A stretch of DNA of 14,115 nucleotides from contig CAISVC010000059.1 of the NCBI GenBank assembly GCA_903888815.1, forward strand, positions 1 to 14,115. The letters are read 5' to 3'. Each line of letters starts with the position of its first letter. Within the stretch, counting starts at the first letter, position 1. Position numbers and translations under genes: made by a program. Below are positions 1 to 6,737 of this stretch, piece after piece. Source of the stretch: an uncultured Fibrobacterota bacterium (lineage in GTDB: Bacteria > Fibrobacterota > Chitinivibrionia > Chitinivibrionales > Chitinispirillaceae). The notes beneath the pieces were generated by a model. It made no database searches. It saw only the letters and a program-made list of their open reading frames with translations, and was not told where the DNA came from.

Positions 1-1
1 G

Positions 2-112
2 CAGATCGATCGCTTCACGAAGATCGGCCCCCATCACCTGAAAGCATTTGACAGTTTTCGCTACGCCGCCGCTCCGGGGACAATTAATCGTGCCTTGCGT
101 GGCATGCGTTAA
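2..112 (+). CDS. 3' end of an unidentified gene (partial)
   Basis: An open frame enters from the left edge and stops at TAA 110-112, leaving the last 36 residues, which end in ALRGMR. The tail is basic (several Arg, Lys and His) and has no membrane segment or motif that I recognise. The 84 bp between this stop and the convergent lipoprotein gene contain no convincing hairpin followed by a T-run. It could be the C-terminus of a real protein or a chance open frame, since only 111 bp are visible. The sequence to the left would decide. Confidence 0.4.
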   Translation, partial: QIDRFTKIGPHHLKAFDSFRYAAAPGTINRALRGMR

Positions 113-196
113 ATATTGATTTTCTTAGTAAGACACACTTTCAAATAAATCTCCCTCTCCAGGATCCGGTTCTTACCAAAATCCGCTCTGCAGACT

Positions 197-943
197 TCAC
201 TCCTTCCACGAGTCCTGAGGAATTTTCTGTAAATCTACCGCAAACTTGCGTATCAATTCAGGAACGAGCCGCTCAGAAAAGGGAAAAAACAAGGCAGGAT
301 TATTGCCCCAGGTCATCCCTTTCGTATAACCGTATTTCTCCGAATAATCCTGTGAGAATATTACTTTGCCGGTACGTGTTGAAACAACATCAAAATGCGC
401 CTGGCAACCGTAGTTGAATGAGTTCATCGGTAATGTTAATAAGGGAAGCAGGGATATTGAATACACAAGCTCTCCAAGACCGGAGAAATGAAAATACGTA
501 CTCGTTTGGTAATTGAAACTTCCGCGAATATCAAATTCCTTGGCCGGTGCACTGTCGCCCCAGACAATGTCTTTGAAAATTCCATTTTTGCTGAAGTCCT
601 GCGCAATGAGCTTTCCCATCTCCCACTGTTTCAATTTCATCGCACCGAACATCGCACTGAATTTATTGGTATTGTGTTGGAATGCCCCCAGACTTAATAG
701 CGGAAAAAACATTAGCGGCCAGGACGAACTGGAATGCGGTTCTTCATATTTTAAATCGGTTATGCGCACTGATGCAGGAATCGGCGTCGGGGACTGGGTC
801 AGTTTTGACTGATATTTATACGCCAGTATCCCCTCTTTCTCCATGGTTTCCTTTTGCGCCCTGAACTGGGCCATATTTGCCGCACAGCCATTGAACAATA
901 AAATTGCACTGGAAACAACCGTCACAACTATTGACTTCTTCAC
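197..943 (-). CDS. Putative lipoprotein of unknown function
   Basis: A 248-residue protein beginning with a lipoprotein signal: two Lys, a hydrophobic core, then LFNGC with the lipidated Cys at residue 20. It is therefore expected to be anchored in a membrane, probably the outer one. I chose the GTG at 941-943. The other in-frame GTG (947-949) overlaps the AGGAGG Shine-Dalgarno at 949-954, whereas this one lies 5 nt from it and gives the typical MKK start. The mature part has two internal hydrophobic stretches (about residues 72-86, after a run of four Ser, and about 155-172), unusual for a soluble lipoprotein. Between them a segment ending in NGIFKDIVW suggests an alpha/beta domain of the kind found in envelope-assembly lipoproteins, but this resemblance is weak and I assign no family. 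It is transcribed from its own promoter (1017-1046). Confidence 0.8.
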   Translation of the reverse strand: MKKSIVVTVVSSAILLFNGCAANMAQFRAQKETMEKEGILAYKYQSKLTQSPTPIPASVRITDLKYEEPHSSSSWPLMFFPLLSLGAFQHNTNKFSAMFGAMKLKQWEMGKLIAQDFSKNGIFKDIVWGDSAPAKEFDIRGSFNYQTSTYFHFSGLGELVYSISLLPLLTLPMNSFNYGCQAHFDVVSTRTGKVIFSQDYSEKYGYTKGMTWGNNPALFFPFSERLVPELIRKFAVDLQKIPQDSWKE

Positions 944-948
944 CTGCA

Positions 949-954
949 CCTCCT
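949..954 (-). promoter_or_regulatory. Shine-Dalgarno site AGGAGG of the lipoprotein gene
   Basis: The minus strand reads AAAGGAGGTGCAGGTGAAG. The AGGAGG core overlaps the first possible GTG and sits 5 nt before the second (941-943), which decides the start in favour of the second. Confidence 0.75.
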
Positions 955-1016
955 TTGTTGATGTGGCATATAGTTGATAGAAAGTTTCTTTTTTCGATCA
1001 AACATTTTTGCAAGAG

Positions 1017-1046
1017 AATATAGCCATTTCGGCACTTTATTGTCAA
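1017..1046 (-). promoter_or_regulatory. Sigma70-type promoter of the lipoprotein gene
   Basis: On the minus strand a perfect -35 box TTGACA (1041-1046) is separated by 18 nt from a -10 box TATATT (1017-1022). Transcription should start near 1010, giving a 5' leader of about 65 nt. This is the best promoter match in the window. It lies between hrpB and the lipoprotein gene, so the lipoprotein need not depend on polA-hrpB transcription. Confidence 0.65.
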
Positions 1047-1077
1047 ATTTGGCAAAGAAAAATACTGGGCTTCGGTG

Positions 1078-1095
1078 CGAGCATTACGAGCATTA
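1078..1095. repeat. Tandem direct repeat, 2 x CGAGCATTA
   Basis: Two adjacent exact copies of a 9-bp unit lie between the end of hrpB and the -35 box of the lipoprotein promoter, about 30 bp upstream of that box. The position would suit an activator or other regulator site, but two copies of 9 bp may also be a chance duplication. Confidence 0.4.
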
Positions 1096-1131
1096 AATAA
1101 ACTGGGGAATTCGTATCAGCGACCATATATT

Positions 1132-3768
1132 TCACGGCCAGGGATGCTTCGGATACTTTCTCTTTAACCCGTTCTTAATTGACGGATAAATATTTTTCCA
1201 GAACGACCCCAGATCAGCTGTTTTTTGAACAGTGCGATAATTCGGCGCCAGAATGTCGAAAACACCCTGTACGCGGCCGTCCATGAGCGCAAAGCGGTCC
1301 TTATAACCGATGAGGTCTCCCAATCTGGCCGAAAGCACAGGTGGCGAATTGCCGAAATAAGTAACCCGGCCTTTTTTACCGGAGGGCAAAATTATACTTT
1401 CCGGTGCTTTTCTCTCTATAAAACCAGCGAGATGCGGGCCGATATATGATCTTATCTCCTGTAAAACAGAAATCTTTTTTACTTCATCAAGCGAACATTT
1501 CCCTTCGCACATATCATTATAGATCAGTTCCCAGTCGCTGTCGGTCATCTGAGGAATTTTCATTTCAGGGTATGCACGAGCAGTTTCCCTGACCCGATAG
1601 ACATACTGTTCCGCTTTGGGATCGTCTTTTTTCCAGTCCCATACACCCTGAACCAGCTTCTCAGCAAGACAGGCAGTGATTTCTTCTCGGTACGGTGTCT
1701 TATTCTGGATTTCATGACGGGATAAAGCATTTCCCCGGAAACTCGACAGCTCCTCCACCGATACGCTCTGCCGCGCCTCATCCCACCTGCATTCTATGGT
1801 GCGTTGCAGCGTTTCCGGAAATGCCTCGGCAATCCATTCCGCTTCGAGCGGCAGAAAGAGAGGAATGGTGACTTTCTTTGCCTGCTCGCGGCCCGCCTGC
1901 TCATGTACCACAAGCGCAAGAATGATCCGGGGGAGCCGCAGTTCTTTGCTATGTAATTTTTTCACGACCAGTCTGGCACTCCTGTTATCAGAAAGTGTGA
2001 AGACTGTTCCCTCGCCCGTTCGCACGGCAATCCGGTGGTTGAATGTCCGCATCCATGTTTCGGCCACTTCTTTTCTAAATTCATCCTGTTTTAACGTCGT
2101 TTGCGATTTGTCCTGCGTCGCATCTTTCACTATCCGTTCAAGCTGCTGGAAAGTCTCCCATGCCTCTCTCCCGAATTCTGTTCTCCTTCTGTCCTGAAGG
2201 AATTCACCCGCCAGTTCAAAGAGGTCGCTGCTTTCTGTTAACTTTTTATCGCTGCTCTCCCAGATCGCCGCCATTGCAGCGTTCACCGCGAGCTCTTCCT
2301 GTGAGCGGCTCTGTAGCAGGACAGCAGCTACAGCCGGTTCCAGCGGCAAACGGCTCATTAAACGACCGAGTTCCGTGAGCGGGAAAAGGGGCATATTATA
2401 TCTGTCATTGTCAATTGAAACAGATCTATCCCGCTCAGGTTGACGGGCGTTGCCGAGCGGACTTAGGGGGCGCCCGAAGGGCGGGGGGCCCCAGGGAGCG
2501 AGGCAATATCCGTCAACCTGAGTGTTACCGTGTAAAGATTCCGGTAGAGAAATCGCCCCGCACCTTACCAGTTCGTCACGCGCCTTGCGCCATCGTTCGG
2601 CTGAAGGCATGGTCAGCCATTCGATATACTTTCGATTTCCGTTTTCACTGGAAAGCGAGTCTGTCAGGCTGCAGAGCATCAGCATGCCCCCGGCCAGATC
2701 GAGCCGCAGGACTTCGGGTTCGATCGCCGCAGGCATCGCGCGCTCGTCCTCGCGGCTCCAGAGACGTATGCATACCCCTTCAGCCAATCGCCCTGCGCGG
2801 CCCGCACGCTGTCTGGCATTCTGCAGGCTGATCCTGCTGAGGTACAGCGTGTTGCGTTCGCGCTCAGGATCGTACGAAGCGACCCGGGCAAGGCCGGAAT
2901 CGATTACCGCAGTTACTCCCGGAACAGTAAGTGAGGTCTCAGCCACGTTGGTCGAAAGGATCACACAAGGCTCTGTTGACGGCAGTCGCAGCACCTCCTG
3001 CTGCTGCGCAAGCGGCATTCTGCCGTGCAGCTGCAGGAGCCGGTACCCTTTGCGACGGCATTGTTCGTAAAGTGATTCAGATGCTCGTTCGATTTCGTAC
3101 ACTCCGGGCAGAAACACCAGCACCGATCCCTGCTCTCCGGCATGATGCAGACCGGAGAGCGCCCGTTCGAGCTGTTTTGGCAGAAATTCATGGCTGGAAA
3201 TCGGCGGCTGATAATGCAGATCCACCGGGAACGCCTGATCCGGCACGTCGATGAAGGCGCAGCCTTCCAGATATTTTTGCAAAGGTTCAAGTTCAAGCGT
3301 GGCTGAAAGTACCATGAAAGCAAGATCCGGCCGTAATGTTCCTGTTAAATAGCGCACCCATGCAAGTGCAATATCGGCATCAAGCGACCGCTCATGAAAC
3401 TCATCGAAAGCAATGATTGACGAGCGGGTGGCCAGCGGATCGCTGTGCAACATCTGTAGAAACGTTCCATAAGTCAGAAACAGGATTTTTGTTTTTTCAG
3501 ATGCTCTGCGTTCAAACCGCACCTGATATCCGACTTCGTTGCCGCATTCTCTCCCCATCTCCTCGGCCACCCGGTATGCGAGCGACCGTGCGGCTATGCG
3601 CCGCGGCTCAAGCATGATAAGTTTTTTCTCCGGCGAACATTGGCCGGCGAAGAATTGCGGGATCTGGGTTGATTTGCCGGCACCGGGTGGAGCTGTGACA
3701 ATGAGCTTCCTTTTAGCATTTAATAATTCGATTATCCTGTCTTTATAATTGAGAATAGGGAGCGTCAT
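1132..3768 (-). CDS. hrpB: ATP-dependent helicase HrpB
   Basis: An 878-residue DEAH-family (superfamily 2) helicase, predicted to be a cytoplasmic ATP-driven RNA/DNA helicase; the physiological substrate of bacterial HrpB is poorly known. Visible motifs: Walker A APPGAGKST (26-34), motif Ia LEPRR (53-57), Walker B DEFH (122-125), motif III SAT (155-157), motif V STNVAETSLT (272-281) and motif VI QRAGRAGR (320-327). A helicase-associated region follows, and the rest matches the HrpB-type C-terminal part. The DEFH form of the box and the overall length favour HrpB over HrpA. Residues about 415-446 are encoded by a palindromic insertion (2432-2524), in a linker where the family normally runs straight into the 'L-T-x-L-G-R-x-M-x-x-L-P' segment (464-475). 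The catalytic core is intact. The ATG at 3766-3768 has no Shine-Dalgarno site but lies in a very AT-rich 35-bp gap after polA, with which it is probably co-transcribed. Confidence 0.93.
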   Translation of the reverse strand: MTLPILNYKDRIIELLNAKRKLIVTAPPGAGKSTQIPQFFAGQCSPEKKLIMLEPRRIAARSLAYRVAEEMGRECGNEVGYQVRFERRASEKTKILFLTYGTFLQMLHSDPLATRSSIIAFDEFHERSLDADIALAWVRYLTGTLRPDLAFMVLSATLELEPLQKYLEGCAFIDVPDQAFPVDLHYQPPISSHEFLPKQLERALSGLHHAGEQGSVLVFLPGVYEIERASESLYEQCRRKGYRLLQLHGRMPLAQQQEVLRLPSTEPCVILSTNVAETSLTVPGVTAVIDSGLARVASYDPERERNTLYLSRISLQNARQRAGRAGRLAEGVCIRLWSREDERAMPAAIEPEVLRLDLAGGMLMLCSLTDSLSSENGNRKYIEWLTMPSAERWRKARDELVRCGAISLPESLHGNTQVDGYCLAPWGPPPFGRPLSPLGNARQPERDRSVSIDNDRYNMPLFPLTELGRLMSRLPLEPAVAAVLLQSRSQEELAVNAAMAAIWESSDKKLTESSDLFELAGEFLQDRRRTEFGREAWETFQQLERIVKDATQDKSQTTLKQDEFRKEVAETWMRTFNHRIAVRTGEGTVFTLSDNRSARLVVKKLHSKELRLPRIILALVVHEQAGREQAKKVTIPLFLPLEAEWIAEAFPETLQRTIECRWDEARQSVSVEELSSFRGNALSRHEIQNKTPYREEITACLAEKLVQGVWDWKKDDPKAEQYVYRVRETARAYPEMKIPQMTDSDWELIYNDMCEGKCSLDEVKKISVLQEIRSYIGPHLAGFIERKAPESIILPSGKKGRVTYFGNSPPVLSARLGDLIGYKDRFALMDGRVQGVFDILAPNYRTVQKTADLGSFWKNIYPSIKNGLKRKYPKHPWP
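2432..2524. repeat. Palindromic repeat-like insertion inside hrpB
   Basis: A perfect 13-bp inverted repeat, CTCAGGTTGACGG (2434-2446) and CCGTCAACCTGAG (2510-2522), extends outward with a G-T wobble and a C-G pair to 2432/2524. It continues inward with TTGCC (2450-2454) against GGCAA (2502-2506). The GC-rich centre holds a third hairpin, CGCCC-GAA-GGGCG (471-475/479-483 within 2471-2483), and a GGGGCCCC box (2485-2492). The whole 93 bp can fold into one long stem and is exactly 31 codons, so hrpB stays open; the encoded peptide is Pro/Gly/Arg-rich. It resembles in-frame palindromic repeats known from other bacteria (for example the Rickettsia palindromic elements). No second copy is present in the window, so its repeat status is inferred from structure only. 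Confidence 0.65.
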
Positions 3769-3803
3769 TGTTAATTAATAATTTTATATTGTATTAACAT
3801 TAG

Positions 3804-6494
3804 TTAGTGCGCCTCGCTCCAGTTCTCCCCTATCCCAGCATCAACTTTCAGCGGAACGGAAAGTTTCAAGGCGCTGCTCATGCGCTTGACCACCCACTTT
3901 GCAAACTCATCCGCCTCTTTTTCAGGCACCTCAAACACCAGTTCGTCGTGCACCTGAAGCAACATTTTCGCCCTTGGGCATATTTCCCTCATGTGCCGCT
4001 TGATGTCGACCATGGCGATCTTGATGATGTCAGCAGCGGTCCCCTGCACCGGCGTGTTTATCGCGGTGCGTTCGGCCGCCTCCCGGATGTTCCGGTTCGC
4101 GGCATTAAGATCAGGTAGATAACGCCTCCTGCAGAGCATGGTCTCGGAATATCCAAGCTCCCGTGCTTTAGCAATTGACGATTCGATATAGCTCTTCACT
4201 TCTGGAAATTGCTGAAAATAGGTCTCTATGAACTTCTGCGCTTCTAAAAAAGAGATGCCGAGCTGGCGCGAAAGATTGACGGGACCCATGCCGTACATGA
4301 GGCCGAAATTGATGGTCTTCGCCGCCCGCCGCATTTCCGGCGTCACCATTTCCGGAAAGACCCCGTAGATTGCCGACGCCGTCTGCGTATGAATGTCCTT
4401 GTCGTCAAGAAACGCTTTTGCTAAAAACGGATCCCTGGAAAGATGCGCCAGTATGCGCAGCTCGATCTGCGAATAGTCGGCAGACACCAGCACATACCCT
4501 TTGGGTGCTATAAACGCCTCTCTGATCTGCTTGCCTTCCTCGGTGCGCACCGGTATGTTCTGCAGGTTCGGGCCGGTGCTCGAAAGCCTGCCGGTTGCGG
4601 TCACGGTCTGGTTGAACGAGGTATGCACGCGTCCGGTTTCAGGATTGATCGCTGCAGGCAGCGCGTCGATATAGGTTGAAAGCAGCTTGGCCGCTTCGCG
4701 GTGGTCAAGAATCTTCTGCGCGATAGGATAGTCACGGGCCAACTTTTCGAGCACGTCCACATTGGTCACGAATGACCCGACCTTGGTCTTCTTTGACCGC
4801 GGCAGTTTCAGGGTCTCGAACAACACATCGCTCACCTGTTTCGGCGAATTCAGGTTGAATTCGGTTCCCGCTATCCGGTAAATTTCCGTTGTTATCTCCT
4901 CAATCCGCGCAGAGTACCTGCCGGAAAGTTGTTTTAAAAATTCCGTATCGATCAGCACGCCGTTCCATTCAAGCTCTGAAAGCACTTCAACCAGAGGCAT
5001 CTCTATTTCCTTAAAGAGTTTGTCAAGAGAACGATCTTTAAGAACGGGCTCCAGAAGTTTTTTAAGCCTGATCGGAAGAACCACATCCTCGCCTGAATAG
5101 GCAGCCGCGTCTTTTACAGGTACTTCAGCAAAGCTCCTCTGTGTTCTGCCTTTGCCGATAAGCGATTCGATGGGCGTGGTGTCAAGTGACAGCCAGTCCG
5201 CGGCCATTCGGTCGAGACCATACTGCCGTTTCCCCGCGTCAATGCAATACCCGGCCACCATGCAATCGAATTCAATACCGCGCATGGAGATTTCATAGTT
5301 CCTGAAAATCTGGTAATCGTATTTCAGGTTCTGACCGATTTTCTTTATCACATCAGATTCCAGCACAGGCCGCACAATGTCAAGCACCTTATACATCGGC
5401 AGGTTCTCCCCTGCCGCATGGCCTACTGGAATGTACCAGGCCATGGCTTCATCGATCGCTGCTGCAATGCCGACAAGCTTCGCGCTTCTGGGCTCCGTGC
5501 TCGTGGTTTCAGTATCGATGGATATCCAGCCTTTCTTTTCAACTCTTTTCACCAGCCCGATAAGTTCATCAAGCGACTTTACAATAGTGACCTCGAACTC
5601 AAGTTTTTTCGCCGAAGCTGCGATGAGCGGATGTTTAAGCAATGAATGAATTTCAAGCTCCTTGAAAAACTCCATGCACGCGCTGCGGTTGATCGGCGCC
5701 CGTATGAGCGATTCTATCGGCGTGTCAACGTCCGCTTTCAGGTGCAGGGTCGCGAGCGTCCTGCTCAGGACAAGCGCTTCCCTGTTCTGCTTTATTTTTT
5801 CTTCGAGTTTCGGGTTCTTGAGCACTGCCGGATTTTCGAGCAGCGCCTCCACGCTCCCGGCAGCCTCTAGAATTTTAAGTGCAGTCTTTGGACCAACGCC
5901 CGGAACACCGGGGATATTGTCAGAGGCATCGCCGACAAGCGCCAGATAGTCCACTATTTTTTCCGGCGGGATCCCCATTTTCGCCCGTACCTCGTCTACA
6001 CCCATAAGTTCCAGCGCTCCCCCGCTTTCGGGCGTGAGCATCTTGACGCGCGGGCCCACGAGCTGCATCAGGTCTTTGTCTTTACTGATAATAAACACCT
6101 CGAACCCCTGCGCTGCCGCCCGCTGCGCGAGCCCGGCGATCAGGTCGTCGGCCTCGAGCCCCTCCTGCCGCACCGAAGGAATGTTGAGCGCCTCAATGAG
6201 TCGGTCGATAAGCGGGATCTGCACCTTGAGATCGTCAGGCATCTCATCCCGGTTTGCCTTGTAATCGGTGAAAAGTTCGTGCCGGAAGGTGGGTTTATCG
6301 CTGTCCAATGCTATAGCCAAGTAGGGGCAATTGTAGGTTTCGAGCAGCCGCAGTAGATAGTTCGCGAAACCGTATACGGCTCCGGTCGGTGTTCCTTTTG
6401 AATTGGTCAGCGGGTTCTTTATCAGCGCGTAATAAGCGCGATAGATCAACGCATGGCCATCAATGAGATAGAGCTGTTTTTTATCCACTGCCAT
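3804..6494 (-). CDS. polA: DNA polymerase I
   Basis: An 896-residue, full-length family A polymerase for DNA repair and removal of RNA primers during lagging-strand synthesis. The N-terminal 5'-nuclease domain (about 1-290) has the LIDGHALIYRAYYA start and the GVGPKTA helix-hairpin-helix. The 3'-5' exonuclease domain (about 300-500) keeps all three motifs: DTE (D327/E329), NLKYD (D393) and YSGED (Y466/D470), so proofreading should be active, unlike in Taq or Bacillus PolA. The polymerase domain has motif A DYSQIELR (D673), the O-helix with R722, K726, F730 and Y734, and motif C HDE (849-851). I start at ATG 6492-6494 because the DNA-binding N-terminus begins there. The frame extends upstream to a TTG at 6540-6542, but the added 16 residues are not part of the family pattern. 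It is probably the first gene of a polA-hrpB transcript; I see no convincing polA promoter. Confidence 0.96.
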   Translation of the reverse strand: MAVDKKQLYLIDGHALIYRAYYALIKNPLTNSKGTPTGAVYGFANYLLRLLETYNCPYLAIALDSDKPTFRHELFTDYKANRDEMPDDLKVQIPLIDRLIEALNIPSVRQEGLEADDLIAGLAQRAAAQGFEVFIISKDKDLMQLVGPRVKMLTPESGGALELMGVDEVRAKMGIPPEKIVDYLALVGDASDNIPGVPGVGPKTALKILEAAGSVEALLENPAVLKNPKLEEKIKQNREALVLSRTLATLHLKADVDTPIESLIRAPINRSACMEFFKELEIHSLLKHPLIAASAKKLEFEVTIVKSLDELIGLVKRVEKKGWISIDTETTSTEPRSAKLVGIAAAIDEAMAWYIPVGHAAGENLPMYKVLDIVRPVLESDVIKKIGQNLKYDYQIFRNYEISMRGIEFDCMVAGYCIDAGKRQYGLDRMAADWLSLDTTPIESLIGKGRTQRSFAEVPVKDAAAYSGEDVVLPIRLKKLLEPVLKDRSLDKLFKEIEMPLVEVLSELEWNGVLIDTEFLKQLSGRYSARIEEITTEIYRIAGTEFNLNSPKQVSDVLFETLKLPRSKKTKVGSFVTNVDVLEKLARDYPIAQKILDHREAAKLLSTYIDALPAAINPETGRVHTSFNQTVTATGRLSSTGPNLQNIPVRTEEGKQIREAFIAPKGYVLVSADYSQIELRILAHLSRDPFLAKAFLDDKDIHTQTASAIYGVFPEMVTPEMRRAAKTINFGLMYGMGPVNLSRQLGISFLEAQKFIETYFQQFPEVKSYIESSIAKARELGYSETMLCRRRYLPDLNAANRNIREAAERTAINTPVQGTAADIIKIAMVDIKRHMREICPRAKMLLQVHDELVFEVPEKEADEFAKWVVKRMSSALKLSVPLKVDAGIGENWSEAH

Positions 6495-6606
6495 CCTCAG
6501 ATTTGTGTCTTCGGTCGTTAAAATAAATAGAATCAGCCTCAAAATCGCGCTCTATTAACCATACTTTGCACAGCTGGAACCACGGGTAAAAATAGTTTAA
6601 AATATT

Positions 6607-6636
6607 TTGGCAAAATCAGAAAAGCGTCATTATATT
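6607..6636 (+). promoter_or_regulatory. Sigma70-type promoter upstream of the radical SAM gene
   Basis: TTGGCA (6607-6612), 18 nt, TATATT (6631-6636): five of six bases match the -35 consensus and the spacing is acceptable. The predicted start is near 6643, which leaves a leader of about 95 nt before the ATG at 6738. The -10 box is identical to that of the lipoprotein promoter. Confidence 0.5.
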
Positions 6637-6642
6637 AATAAC

Positions 6643-6737
6643 AGAAGTCCTTTCTTGTCCTGCAAGGTCCTCTTGCAGCTTATTTGGGTGAAGCGGAAGC
6701 GCCGGTCCAAAGCCGGCGCCTTCTATTTTATATCACT
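6643..6737 (+). promoter_or_regulatory. Structured leader of the radical SAM gene
   Basis: The predicted transcript before the ATG contains two hairpins. The first is CTGCAAG (6660-6666) with CTTGCAG (6672-6678) around a 5-nt loop. The second is GCGCCGG (6699-6705) with CCGGCGC (6713-6719) around a 7-nt loop, followed by the T-rich stretch CTTCTATTTTAT. This layout fits an attenuator leader or a short independent RNA of about 85-90 nt. I do not recognise a known riboswitch class in it. No Shine-Dalgarno sequence precedes the ATG. Confidence 0.4.
6699..6731 (+). terminator. Terminator-like hairpin in the leader
   Basis: A perfect 7-bp, entirely G/C stem (6699-6705 with 6713-6719) is preceded by a purine-rich stretch and followed by the T-rich tract TTCTATTTTA. 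On the opposite strand there is no T-run, so it can only act on rightward transcription. It ends 7 nt before the start codon, so full termination would silence the downstream genes. The interrupted T-tract makes it weaker than a textbook terminator. Confidence 0.4.

Noticed and set aside
2432..2524. Insertion sequence or transposon ends
   Set aside because: No transposase gene and no target duplication that I can identify; the unit is too short and palindromic throughout, so it is called a palindromic repeat instead.
2522..3070. 182-codon + strand open frame inside hrpB
   Set aside because: Composition dominated by Ser, Arg and Ala with no motif; the antisense frame encodes conserved helicase motifs over the same stretch.
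6495..6542. Longer polA start at TTG 6540-6542
   Set aside because: The extra 16 residues do not belong to the family N-terminus, TTG is a rare start and no Shine-Dalgarno site precedes it; ATG 6494 begins right before the conserved LIDGHALIYRAYY.
6684..6737. Longer radical SAM start at TTG 6684
   Set aside because: The extension is encoded by the terminator-like hairpin, has no ribosome binding site, and the domain pattern (VLIVPP) begins at ATG 6738.
6643..6737. Cobalamin or other known riboswitch in the leader
   Set aside because: The leader is too short for a cobalamin riboswitch and lacks the conserved cores of the classes I can recognise by eye.
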